A stretch of DNA of 64,000 nucleotides from positions 3,147,501 to 3,211,500 of the forward strand of contig NZ_CP076132.1 in assembly GCF_018736045.1 (NCBI RefSeq), in the 5' to 3' direction. The position numbers were made by a program, and so were the translations under genes. Under the pieces are notes generated by a model that saw only the letters and a program-made list of their open reading frames with translations, was not told where the DNA came from and did not search any database. Each line of letters begins with the position of its first letter. The stretch's first letter is position 1. The DNA comes from Flammeovirga yaeyamensis. GTDB lineage: Bacteria > Bacteroidota > Bacteroidia > Cytophagales > Flammeovirgaceae. Below, piece by piece: positions 47,449-57,071 of the stretch.

Positions 47449-50400
47449 TTAGAAGTTAGCGTTTAATTTGAAACCAAATGTTCTTGGCAACGGCATGTTA
47501 AACCACTCGATACCCTGACCGTTTCCTGAAGTAAATGATGCTTCTGGGTCAATGTTTGGAGTGTTTCTCCAAAGGTATCCTAAGTTGTTACCATAAGCTG
47601 TAACCGATAGGTTTCTAAATGGAGTCTTCTCTAATGTATTTGCCGGTAATCTGTATGATACTGATACCTCTCTCAATTTGATGAATGAAGCATCGTAAAC
47701 GAATTGCTCATTGATTAGGGCTACTTGTCTGTAGTACAATTCTGGATCAACAGAACCTGTGAACGCTTCACCATTTTCAAGTACTAAGTTACCTGGGTTC
47801 CATCCGTTACCATAGTAGAAATCATGTCTACCTTCGATCGTATCTTCATGCTTACCATTAGCATACATAGAAGCGTTTGTTTGAGAGTAGATTTGACCAC
47901 CGAACTTACCATCAATCAATACTGATAATGAGAAGTTCTTGTAGTTGAATGTGTTTCTCCAACCTGCCATCCATGGCTGAATTGAGTTACCAATTTCAGA
48001 AACCTCATCACTTACTACAGGCAAACCATTTTCTGTCACAACAATATTACCTACATCGTCTCTTACATAAGTCGTACCCATGATCACACCGTATGCTTGA
48101 CCAGGAATTGCCTGAACAGATACAGAACCAGATGTTGGCATTAATAAGTATGATTCTACACCTTCAGTTAATGATACTACTTCGTTTTGGTTATATGCTG
48201 CAGTGAACATCATATCCCAGCTAAAGTTATCCGTTTGGATTGGTGAGTAGTTAATCATCAATTCCACACCTCTATTTTGAATCTCACCTGCGTTAATTAA
48301 TGCTTGATTAAAACCTGAAGCACTTGATACATCTACTGGAAGAATTTGATCCGTTGCTGTTTGGTTATAGTAAGCAAGGTCTAAACCTACTTTGTTGTTG
48401 AATAATCTCAAGTCTAAACCAAATTCGTAAGAGCTAGACATTGATGGTCTCAAGTTTTGGTTAGGAATCATTTGTCCTTCAATGCCACCCATTGAGTAAC
48501 CAAAACCAGGACGTCCACCTTGCATACCGTTTACGTTATATTGTAAGTGTAAGCTATATGGATCAGTATCTGAACCTACTTGTGCCCATGATGCTCTCAA
48601 CTTACCAAATGATAACCATTCAGGTGTATTCCAATCCATGTCTGAGAATACCCATGAAGTAGATACTGATGGATAGAAGTAGGAGTTATTACCAATTGGA
48701 AGTGTAGATGACCAGTCATTTCTACCTGAAACATCTAAGAATAAGTATCCTTTATAACCAATTGATGCTGTAGCATATACTGAAGCAATTGCTCTTTCGT
48801 ATCTATTTAATGCGATAAAACGGTCAGTACCTGCACCTGGGTGTTGTTGATCTTCTGATACGAAGTTCAATGATCCAATATCAGTTGCATCCATTACTTG
48901 ATACATGTATGAACCACCACCTGTTGCACTAATATCAAAGTCACCAAACTTTTTATTGTATTGTAATAAGAAGTCAAAGTTGTTTTCAGCATTTAAGTTT
49001 GTTCTCTCGAATGCTCTACCTTGCTCATATCTTGGTGTATATAAAGGATCAAGAACGTTTTGTCTAAATGTAGTAACGTCAGTACCACCACGAGCTACTA
49101 AGTTCAAGTTTTCGTTAAACTCATAGTTCAAGCTAAACATACCCAACATTCTATCTTGTTGGTCACGGTTGTTCACCTCATACATTGTCCAATAGGGGTT
49201 ATTGTTGATTGCATCGTAACCAATTGGACGACCGTCAGCACCTTTATAGTTTCTCAACCAGTCCATGCTTGTCGTATTAGGAATACCCATCAAAGCATTT
49301 TGGTAGTTGTATACCGAGTTACCCATCGCCATTCTGTTATTGGCTTCTTGGTGAGTGTAAGTAACTCTTGAATCTAATGTTAATTTTTCGTTCATCAACT
49401 TTGTTGATCCTCTAAAGTTGAATGTATGTCTGTTAAACGTAGAGTTTTCAACGTTACCAGAGTTATTCATGTTTGAGTAAGAGAAACGAACATTTGAAGT
49501 TTCGTTACCACCAGTTAATGAAATACTATTATTGAACGTTACACCAGTCTTATATAATTCATCATAGATATTGTAATGCTGAACTGTACGCTCTTTACCA
49601 TCAAAATATGTATTAGTTGTCATACCAGGCGTCACTTTTGGACCCCACATTCTAGTCGCTTCAGAAGCATCCATATCGTTAGGGAAAGCACCCTGCGTAC
49701 CGTGAGCATATTGGTTTTGCATTGTTGGCGTGATACCTACAACATCAAAGTTAACACCAGTTGAGAAGTCGATACCTAAACCTTTTCTCTTTTCACCTGA
49801 CTTTGTTGTAATCAAGATAACACCGTTGATGGCACGAGTACCATAAAGTGCTGTCGCTGCAGGTCCTTTTAGTACTGACATTGACTCGATATCATCTGGG
49901 TTGATTGATGAAAGACCATCACCTGTATCGATACCACCATTGTCCATATCATCTGCATTTTCGAAGTTTGAGTTACTCATTGGTACACCATCAACTACAT
50001 ATAACGGTTGATTTGAACCCGATAAAACTGCATTACCACGAATGGTTACGTTAGATGATGAAGCTGGACCAGATACTGGAGTAATTTGTACACCTGCCAC
50101 TTTACCGTTTAATGAGTTCATTAAATTGGCAGATGAATTTTCACCCAAATCGTCTGATTTTACTTCAGAAACTGCATAACCTAAAGATCTTTCGTCTCTT
50201 TTAATACCTAAGGCAGTGACTACTACCTCATCTAATTCCTCAGCATCAGGAGCTAAAGAGATTTTTACTTCAGAAGAATTTGCAATGTTAAACTCAGTTG
50301 TTTCGTATCCGATAAATGAGAAAACTAGCACATCTTGTCCTTCTTCAACTTGTACTTCAAAGTTTCCATCGAAATCAGTTACGGCACCTTGTGTTGTTCC

Positions 50401-50541
50401 CTTAATTAAAATGTTTACACCTGGAAGTGGTGCATTATCAGAAGCATCTGTTACAGTACCTTTGATGTTTCTTTCTTGAGCATAGGACGCCCCTGCTGAA
50501 AACAAGATAATACTTGTCAGCATCAAGAAAATTCTATTCAT
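47449..50541 (-). CDS. SusC/RagA family TonB-linked outer-membrane protein
   Basis: 1030 residues from the ATG at 50541, which gives a clean signal peptide (MNRIFLMLTSIILFSAGASY); an upstream in-frame start at 50571 would add ten residues. Carboxypeptidase-like domain (about 24-100: TVTDASDNAPLPGVNILIKG), plug (VVTALGIKRDERSLGYAVSE; GTRAINGVILITTKSG) and barrel. Forms an import complex with the SusD-like protein downstream. Its upstream region (50542-51060) holds no other gene. Confidence 0.95.
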   Translation of the reverse strand: MNRIFLMLTSIILFSAGASYAQERNIKGTVTDASDNAPLPGVNILIKGTTQGAVTDFDGNFEVQVEEGQDVLVFSFIGYETTEFNIANSSEVKISLAPDAEELDEVVVTALGIKRDERSLGYAVSEVKSDDLGENSSANLMNSLNGKVAGVQITPVSGPASSSNVTIRGNAVLSGSNQPLYVVDGVPMSNSNFENADDMDNGGIDTGDGLSSINPDDIESMSVLKGPAATALYGTRAINGVILITTKSGEKRKGLGIDFSTGVNFDVVGITPTMQNQYAHGTQGAFPNDMDASEATRMWGPKVTPGMTTNTYFDGKERTVQHYNIYDELYKTGVTFNNSISLTGGNETSNVRFSYSNMNNSGNVENSTFNRHTFNFRGSTKLMNEKLTLDSRVTYTHQEANNRMAMGNSVYNYQNALMGIPNTTSMDWLRNYKGADGRPIGYDAINNNPYWTMYEVNNRDQQDRMLGMFSLNYEFNENLNLVARGGTDVTTFRQNVLDPLYTPRYEQGRAFERTNLNAENNFDFLLQYNKKFGDFDISATGGGSYMYQVMDATDIGSLNFVSEDQQHPGAGTDRFIALNRYERAIASVYATASIGYKGYLFLDVSGRNDWSSTLPIGNNSYFYPSVSTSWVFSDMDWNTPEWLSFGKLRASWAQVGSDTDPYSLHLQYNVNGMQGGRPGFGYSMGGIEGQMIPNQNLRPSMSSSYEFGLDLRLFNNKVGLDLAYYNQTATDQILPVDVSSASGFNQALINAGEIQNRGVELMINYSPIQTDNFSWDMMFTAAYNQNEVVSLTEGVESYLLMPTSGSVSVQAIPGQAYGVIMGTTYVRDDVGNIVVTENGLPVVSDEVSEIGNSIQPWMAGWRNTFNYKNFSLSVLIDGKFGGQIYSQTNASMYANGKHEDTIEGRHDFYYGNGWNPGNLVLENGEAFTGSVDPELYYRQVALINEQFVYDASFIKLREVSVSYRLPANTLEKTPFRNLSVTAYGNNLGYLWRNTPNIDPEASFTSGNGQGIEWFNMPLPRTFGFKLNANF

Positions 50542-51060
50542 GATTGGTTTGATTAGTATAGTAATGTTCAATAATTGGCCTTAGGCCTCATTCCTTTATT
50601 GGTCTACTTTTTTGATTACCGAAACATCTGAATTGCCCTACAATTGTTTGTGATGAGATAATAAATTCGGTAATGGTGTAAGTTAGATCTTATTTAATTG
50701 GCAATAGAAAACAGTTATCGTTTCTTCATATAACAATGGTTTTTAATTGATTTAATTAGAATTAGATTTATAAGTGTTTCTTATACATAACAAACGTAAC
50801 AACATGCACGAACACGCGCAATCAAATTGTAATTTTTAATAGTATTTATTGTTCTGTAACAAAAAAAGTCTTAAAACACGCACGGTTTTTTAATAAACAA
50901 GCATAAACGGGCAATATCTGGGTACGAACAGGATGTTTGGTGGCACGAGATTGCAACATTAAGGCAAGGATTTTAGGTAATAACTAATAGGTAATAAGGA
51001 AGGGAGATTTTAACTAAGAACTAAAGAACTAAGAAACTAAGGGGAGGATTTGAAAACACC
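50542..51060. other. Intergenic leader of the second susCD operon, no gene seen
   Basis: About 520 AT-rich bases between susC and the hairpin cluster before ssrA. It should hold the susC promoter; I see no dyad as clear as those before the first susC. Confidence 0.5.
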
Positions 51061-51122
51061 CATTACACTAGCGCAGGTCTCCTGACCTGTGCCCGCGTAA
51101 TGAGGAGCGTAGCATTTCGCTC
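51061..51122. repeat. Double hairpin, REP-like, between susC and ssrA
   Basis: CATTAC / GTAATG encloses GCGCAGGTC / GACCTGTGC with a TCCT loop (51071-51079 with 51084-51092); a second hairpin GAGCG / CGCTC follows. GC-rich for this DNA, similar in style to repetitive extragenic elements. Confidence 0.45.
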
Positions 51123-51213
51123 TTCACTCTTCCCTCTTCACTATTTTTTTGTTTACAAAAAAAATCCCCCTATATTTGCAGTCCCTTCAAAAAAGAAGGT
51201 TAGTCACCCATAC

Positions 51214-51619
51214 GGGGTCGACTGGTTTTGACAGGTTGATATTTTGCAAGTATAAGCATGCAGGCTCATGGGATGAGAGCCTTGAAAGATATTTCCAAAA
51301 TCTAGTTGGCAACAATTCGTTTGCTATGGCTGCCTAGTCTCCCTTAGGGTTGTAGACATTTGGGCTTAAATGGTTGAATGCGTATCGCATTCCCGAGCTA
51401 CATCGTCCTCCGCCTTGATCTTTGGGCAGAGATTTGACGGTGCCGTAATCATTGATCTAGTTTGATACCTGCTGTGGGTTGATGGCGAAATTTAAGCAGA
51501 TAAGGATATATTTTGGTTGTTTCCGGCGGGATATATTTCGAAAATTTAAGTGAAACTAAGCATGTAGAAGGCTTGACAGAGTACTTCTCTGGACGAGGGT
51601 TCGACTCCCTCCGACTCCA
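51214..51619 (+). ncRNA. ssrA: Transfer-messenger RNA
   Basis: The 5' end GGGGTCGACTGG pairs with the 3' acceptor strand CGACTCC (51612-51618); the T-arm GGGTTCGACTCCC lies at 51598. The resume codon is at 51308 and the tag reads GNNSFAMAA followed by TAG (51335-51337), with the usual hydrophobic AA end. CCA is not encoded. It rescues ribosomes stalled on broken mRNA. Confidence 0.97.
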
Positions 51620-51623
51620 CAAC

Positions 51624-51661
51624 AAACCGCGTTTACAGTGATGTAAGGGCGGTTTTTTTGT
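51624..51661 (+). terminator. Rho-independent terminator of ssrA
   Basis: AAACCGC / GCGGTTT stem (51624-51630 with 51649-51655) followed by a T-run. Confidence 0.88.
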
Positions 51662-51852
51662 TTAGCGGTGAAAATATTGGTGAAAGTAATTTATTTATTT
51701 CAAAAAGTAAACTTAATTTAATGATAACTGATATATAAAGACTACTTTATCATAATTTACATTAATAATTAAAAATCAATTAACGTACCTACATTACTCC
51801 TTCTTCAATTTATTTGTATTTATTCTTTTGTCATAAAGACCTTTACCTATTT

Positions 51853-53547
51853 ATGAATAATTCAACTCCAAATCCAAATCAAATAAGAGAATTTCCAAGT
51901 CCCAAAACAAATTTAAAGTCTGAACAAAAAGTATTGGAAAAGATTATGCAAGTTCAATTGATGATTAAAAAACATCCCGAAATTGAATATAAATATAATA
52001 TTATGTTTGGTTGTGTAAAGAAACAATTACATGCGGTGTTATATAACAAAACAATTGATTGCACAAAGTACATTTTATTTAAGCAATTTTTTAGAAATAA
52101 GAATTATGATCCATTTCGTTCTGAAAAGGTTACATATTATCTCAATAATAAAGGTGAAGAAATTGCTTCAACATACGATAATATTGAGTTCATTGGAATA
52201 AAAAAGGTAGGAAAAAGTAGAAATCAAAAAGTTGAGTTTTACCATAAGATTCTCAAGGAATCAAAATACTTTGAGAAATTAGAATTAGAAAAATTAAAAG
52301 GTGAACCTTTTTACCAGGAGTATTCTAGGTACTTAAATGAAGAGTTTGCTAAAAATTTTGTTAAGAAATTAGACCATATTAAATACTTAGGCCTTATCAA
52401 TAAAAAAGGCGAATATTATGCAGAATATTTACATAAAACTCTAGACGAAAAAATATCTGTTCCCTTTAATAATTTGAAAAAAGAAAACTATCAACTATTT
52501 ACTCTTCAAGAAGCTAGGCATAAATATAAAACACTTGCCGAAAAACTGACTCAGAGAAATGCAAATTTAATATTTAAAGGTTTACACAAAAAAGGTACAG
52601 AATTTCACGCAAAATTTTATCATAAAATTTTAGGTAGGACTAAGAAAATAAAATGTCAACTTCTAAAGAATGAATCATATCATCCATTTCATGATGAAGA
52701 ATGTGAATATAACAACAAAATATTAACTGAGAATAAAGTTGCAAAATGGCCAAATGTTGAAATCATAAAGTTTACGTCAGAAAATAGTGACAGACTTTAT
52801 GTTATTCTAAAACATATTAAACTTAATAATGAAAAAAAAGTACAATTTTCTACTATAAGAGCGAAAAATTATTACCCCTTTTTAGTAGAAGAGAGAAGGA
52901 AAGAAAATGAAAAGAAAGTATCAAAATTATTGGCAAAATATATCGGTATTACATTTAATGGCTTTGTCAGAAAAAATAATAAAACTGTAGCTAAAATTAC
53001 TCATGATCTACATGGTGTTAAATATAGTTCTATTTCTAGCATCCTAAAAGGTGTAAATCCTTTTGGTATTGAGGATGGTCAAACTACTCATACGAAAGTA
53101 CAAGCCTATTATAACGCAGATGATTATCAAGAATTTTATATTAAAGAAATAACCACTAATGATGATGAAAAGTGCCTAAAAATTGGTATCTCAAAAGATT
53201 CAAAAAATAGAAATTTTGGAAAAAATGTAAAAAGATCAAATGATTTAGTTATAGTATCTACTAATATGAGACAAGCTGCTTTATATGAACAATTAATACT
53301 TGAAATTTTACCTCCTTTTTCACTTCAAGTGGAATTAAAAAATGGAAATTCAGAATTATTTGAATACGATAAAATTATTGCTAAAAAAGTAACAAAATAC
53401 ACTTCATTAGAAAAATTATTTGAGTTTTTCATTAATGAATATGGTTTTGAAAAAAAACGATATTTAAGTATTAACAAAAATGGTTTTTATTTTGATAATA
53501 AAGAAAATAGATATTTGCATGAATATGAAAAGAATACTTTCCTGTAA
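51853..53547 (+). CDS. GIY-YIG-like nuclease with six degenerate N-terminal repeats
   Basis: 564 residues from the ATG at 51853; a TTG at 51814 would add 13. Six repeats of about 42 residues, starting near 45, 111, 176, 237, 302 and 365 (spacing 61-66), each running from a beta strand through a basic HK/HKxL core to an L-x(4-7)-Y/N-x-PF-type end. They recall the DNA-binding repeats of DUF723-like proteins but lack the Cys/His metal ligands. The C-terminal domain (about 428-535) has FYIKEI, CLKIGISKD, Arg453 and Glu479, the pattern of T5orf172/MUG113-type GIY-YIG nucleases. First gene after ssrA; faces the big minus-strand operon. Fold call is inference. Confidence 0.6.
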   Translation: MNNSTPNPNQIREFPSPKTNLKSEQKVLEKIMQVQLMIKKHPEIEYKYNIMFGCVKKQLHAVLYNKTIDCTKYILFKQFFRNKNYDPFRSEKVTYYLNNKGEEIASTYDNIEFIGIKKVGKSRNQKVEFYHKILKESKYFEKLELEKLKGEPFYQEYSRYLNEEFAKNFVKKLDHIKYLGLINKKGEYYAEYLHKTLDEKISVPFNNLKKENYQLFTLQEARHKYKTLAEKLTQRNANLIFKGLHKKGTEFHAKFYHKILGRTKKIKCQLLKNESYHPFHDEECEYNNKILTENKVAKWPNVEIIKFTSENSDRLYVILKHIKLNNEKKVQFSTIRAKNYYPFLVEERRKENEKKVSKLLAKYIGITFNGFVRKNNKTVAKITHDLHGVKYSSISSILKGVNPFGIEDGQTTHTKVQAYYNADDYQEFYIKEITTNDDEKCLKIGISKDSKNRNFGKNVKRSNDLVIVSTNMRQAALYEQLILEILPPFSLQVELKNGNSELFEYDKIIAKKVTKYTSLEKLFEFFINEYGFEKKRYLSINKNGFYFDNKENRYLHEYEKNTFL

Positions 53548-53572
53548 AGAATCTTTTTAGGGTGTACCTACC

Positions 53573-55081
53573 TTATAAATTATCAAAATATATTTTTTTT
53601 GACTTCTCATAAAATGGTTTTAAAAACTGACTCTTTTTAGCATAGAAACTAGAACCGATAATAAACATCCTTTCCTTAACTCTTGAAAATGATACATTCA
53701 ATCTTCTTGGCTCTGAAAAAAATCTCATTGAACCAACATTTCTTGTTAATGAGTAAATAATATTCTTTTCATCTTTTCCTTGGACAGCATCAATTGTGAA
53801 TACTCTATAATTGTTCAGACTTTCTTTTAACAATCGATCTTTTATTAATTTTATTTGGCGTTTATACGGGGATAAAATAATGGTATCTTCTGCTGATAAC
53901 TTATACTTTTTAATTGTTTTTATTATTAAGTCCACTTCTGTTAAGTTACAAACAACTTTTGAACCTTTTTTTGGCCACTTATTTTCTTCTGCTTTATTGG
54001 AATAGTCAACCCATACTAATGGGTCTACTACGACTTTATCTAATCCATTTTCTAATTTACCTTCATAAAAACATTCACTTACTAGATTTCCAATTTCATA
54101 TGGCATTCGGAATTGCTTGTTCAAAAATGAATTTTTAGCTTTTGGTGTATTCTTATATAGAAAGTCAATAAACCTCTTATTTGGCAGATCTAGCCCCATT
54201 TCATTTTGCAATTCTATTTCTTCCATACAAAAAACAGGAGGAAGTTGTTTAGGATCACCTACAATGATAGCTTTATCTGCTTTAGAAAGTGCTAGTAATA
54301 ATTCAGGAAATGTTGCTTTAGCTGCTTCATCAATTATGACATAATCGAATAAAATGTTATTTGAGCGACTTTCCCCCACAGGAAATTTAAAAGTTGATAT
54401 TTTATTACAGGTCATACCAACAAAATTAACTGATGATGCAAATGCAAATTCCATTGATTTTCTAGATTCATCAGCCAATAGATTATTAAAGATTGTATTT
54501 ATAAAACTATCTTCTCCATTAAAATGATTTAAATACTGCTCATGTAGCTTATTTAAAGTAACATTTAAGGTTGGAATATCAGATCCTTCTTCTTTATTAC
54601 CTATTCTAAATATTTTTTCATGAGGATAATATTGAATTAAGTTTTCCAAAACATTATTAACTGCTACATGAGTTTCAGAAGTAATTAAAACCCTCACTTT
54701 AGCATTTTTATGGTAGAGTTGTCTACATATTTCTGTAATAACAGTAGTTTTTCCTGTACCGGGAGGTCCTTGAATTAACGCATAATCATCAGTTAGTAAT
54801 GCTGATTGTACAGCATTTTGTTGGTTACTATTCAAACGCTTATTGAAAAACTCAATATTATGAGTTTCAGTATCTTTCCCTAAATGGTCAACAGAAGGGT
54901 TATGTAAACAATTTAAAACATTTGTTGATTTGAAAACCCCTAGTCTAACTTCTTTAATAACTGCCAATTGCCCTTGAATCTTATACAGTGTTGGATCAAA
55001 TTCATTTGAATTGGATGAGGAGTTATTTGAAATTAATTTTGTTAAATAATCTTCCCAATCATTTAATGATTCTCTAAGCAT
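53573..55081 (-). CDS. UPF1-like superfamily 1 helicase
   Basis: 502 residues. Q-motif NSNQQNAVQSAL (84-95), Walker A GPPGTGKTT (105-113), motif Ia TSETHVAVNNVLENL, Walker B VIIDEAAKATFPEL, motif III VGDPKQLPPV, motif V/VI region IDAVQGKDEKNII and SFSRVKERM. This is the AAA_11/AAA_12 two-domain core of SF1B helicases with almost no accessory sequence. It probably translocates on or unwinds nucleic acid. Last gene of the run; overlaps the upstream 133-codon gene by 8 bases, so the three terminal genes are coupled. Confidence 0.88.
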   Translation of the reverse strand: MLRESLNDWEDYLTKLISNNSSSNSNEFDPTLYKIQGQLAVIKEVRLGVFKSTNVLNCLHNPSVDHLGKDTETHNIEFFNKRLNSNQQNAVQSALLTDDYALIQGPPGTGKTTVITEICRQLYHKNAKVRVLITSETHVAVNNVLENLIQYYPHEKIFRIGNKEEGSDIPTLNVTLNKLHEQYLNHFNGEDSFINTIFNNLLADESRKSMEFAFASSVNFVGMTCNKISTFKFPVGESRSNNILFDYVIIDEAAKATFPELLLALSKADKAIIVGDPKQLPPVFCMEEIELQNEMGLDLPNKRFIDFLYKNTPKAKNSFLNKQFRMPYEIGNLVSECFYEGKLENGLDKVVVDPLVWVDYSNKAEENKWPKKGSKVVCNLTEVDLIIKTIKKYKLSAEDTIILSPYKRQIKLIKDRLLKESLNNYRVFTIDAVQGKDEKNIIYSLTRNVGSMRFFSEPRRLNVSFSRVKERMFIIGSSFYAKKSQFLKPFYEKSKKIYFDNL

Positions 55082-55475
55082 CTTTCAAAATTTTAAGGTG
55101 AATACTATAACTTAGTGCTAAAAATGATTCTGATTGGTCATATAATTCTAAGATTTTTTTTACTCTATCTTTATCAGTAATAGTTTTCTCTCGTTCAAAC
55201 TCTTCTATGTCTATACTCACGAGATCTAAAGAAGTCATCATATTTAATTTTATAAAGTCATCAGTATATTTGATTTTACCTGATTCAATATCAAAATGTA
55301 TAAATCCCCAATTGTTAAGTCTCTCTATACTTTGTGCAATGATATTATTTGACCAAAAAGAAAAGAACATAGCAAGCTGTTTAATTTCTGTCAACTTAGA
55401 AATTGAAAACAAAATGGTATTATCTATTGGATCTGTAAAGTCATATTTTTTTATTTTGAATGTGATCTTAGCCAT
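55074..55475 (-). CDS. Small winged-helix-like protein (133 aa), unknown function
   Basis: 133 residues, no signal or membrane segment. The middle (about 45-75: IAQSIERLNNWGFIHFDIESGKIKYT is the relevant region) reads like the recognition helix plus wing of a winged helix. It overlaps both neighbours by 8 bases. Size and placement recall the small middle components of three-part conflict systems, but this is only an analogy. Confidence 0.6.
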   Translation of the reverse strand: MAKITFKIKKYDFTDPIDNTILFSISKLTEIKQLAMFFSFWSNNIIAQSIERLNNWGFIHFDIESGKIKYTDDFIKLNMMTSLDLVSIDIEEFEREKTITDKDRVKKILELYDQSESFLALSYSIHLKILKDA

Positions 55476-57063
55476 GTATTATTTCATCATAATTCATAAA
55501 GGATTCTACTTTTACCTCAATATTAAAAAGAACGCCTAATTTCTTATATAAGGCTTGATTAGTTTTCACTTCCTCATTAGGAAATTGTTGTTTTATTATT
55601 CGATAATTTTCTAACCTATCTTCGTACTGACCAATCTTTTTATTCACGGAATATTTCTTATCTTCTAGATCATATTTTTTATGTTCCACTTTGTTTAATT
55701 TTTTTATAATTTCCTTCTCTTCTAAATGTAAATTGTTTTGTTTGAAGAAGGTTTTAATTGCTTTAACTGGGTTTTTGGTTAATTTAAATTCATTTCTTTT
55801 CTCATTTAATTCATTCAATATAGGCTTAAGTTCTTCTAGAAGTTTTTGTAGAGAATCTCTTTCATTAAATAAATTCTTATATATACTTTCCTCTTTATCT
55901 AATTTTTCTTTTTCGTATTCATTTTTGAAAACCATTTCATAAATGAAATACTTCGATAGTACTTTAAATGATTCTTGTATTTTAGTTTTGCTTTTATTTT
56001 TTTTTATATGTTCTATTCTTTTTTTCAACAGCTTTAGATTAGAAGCTGATTGCTGAATTTCTATCTTAATTTTATCTAAAAATTCTTTCTGCTCACTACC
56101 ATTTTCATATAGTTGCTTAAGTTGCTTTGCTTGAAATTGGTAATCATCAGCTTCCATTTCTTTTGTTACTATGTAATGTAAATTCTTATGATGTACTTTT
56201 TGTCTTTCTCCATCTTTATTCATCAAGTAATCATTCAAATACTCTAAGCTTATCTTATTGTCATCTATTATTTCATTCTTGATAGATTTAAATTCTCTCA
56301 ATAGTTGATTTTCAGAATAGCGTAAATCATATAAATGCTCTAATTGTTTGACAAAAAGTTTCTCAATTGCAATATCATTATATAATTTAATTAGCTTTTC
56401 TTCTAATGACTTGTTATAGAAATCGTGATTAAAAGTGTCTAATACGGTAACGATATCTTCTTCTATCGTATAATTATTTTTTCTATCATATAATGATATA
56501 ATTTCTTTTATGTCATTCTTTGATTCTAAATCTTCAATTTTTTCTTGACACTCATAAATTATATTTTCATTGTTTGTAATGTTGTAATTTTGCTTTTCAA
56601 TAAAATTTTCAATTTTCTCAATTTTCCCTTGTCTCCGTTCAATCGTACAATTTTTTTTATATATCTCATTTTCAGTTAAATATTCATCATTAGATAATTG
56701 ATCTTCTATTTCACCTATCTCATACTGTAACTCATCAACTGAAGAATTCGCAGAATCAATTTTCTCTTGAGATACCTCAATATATTCTCTATGTCTCTCA
56801 ATTTTCTCTTCAAGTTTTACATACCATTTATAGTTTTTAGAGCGTTTTTGTTTGAGTTCTATATCTTTCTTTACTGTATTTTGTAAAGAGTCAGAAATAT
56901 TCAAAAGAACAAGTTTAGTTTTTTCACAGAGATGATTAATTTCTCTTCTTTCTAAAATGACTTTTTCTTCAATGAACTGATCATGGATAAGTTCTTTTAC
57001 TGATTGAGATTCCCTTTTAAGTTGGGTATTTAAAAATTTTCTGAATAATGTTCTAAATAACAT
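55468..57063 (-). CDS. Long coiled-coil protein (531 aa), unknown function
   Basis: 531 residues almost wholly of charged heptad-like helix (Lys, Glu, Ile, Leu rich, about 20-520), with short breaks near 230 and 350. I see no Walker A or B and no nuclease motif, so it is not an SMC-type ATPase. It may be a structural or scaffold partner of the coupled helicase. Eight bases separate it from the upstream gene and it overlaps the downstream one by 8. Confidence 0.7.
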   Translation of the reverse strand: MLFRTLFRKFLNTQLKRESQSVKELIHDQFIEEKVILERREINHLCEKTKLVLLNISDSLQNTVKKDIELKQKRSKNYKWYVKLEEKIERHREYIEVSQEKIDSANSSVDELQYEIGEIEDQLSNDEYLTENEIYKKNCTIERRQGKIEKIENFIEKQNYNITNNENIIYECQEKIEDLESKNDIKEIISLYDRKNNYTIEEDIVTVLDTFNHDFYNKSLEEKLIKLYNDIAIEKLFVKQLEHLYDLRYSENQLLREFKSIKNEIIDDNKISLEYLNDYLMNKDGERQKVHHKNLHYIVTKEMEADDYQFQAKQLKQLYENGSEQKEFLDKIKIEIQQSASNLKLLKKRIEHIKKNKSKTKIQESFKVLSKYFIYEMVFKNEYEKEKLDKEESIYKNLFNERDSLQKLLEELKPILNELNEKRNEFKLTKNPVKAIKTFFKQNNLHLEEKEIIKKLNKVEHKKYDLEDKKYSVNKKIGQYEDRLENYRIIKQQFPNEEVKTNQALYKKLGVLFNIEVKVESFMNYDEIIHG

Positions 57064-57071
57064 AATACCTT

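Noticed and set aside
51149-51337. 62-codon open frame
   Set aside because: It covers the 5' part of tmRNA and ends at the tag stop; not a separate protein.
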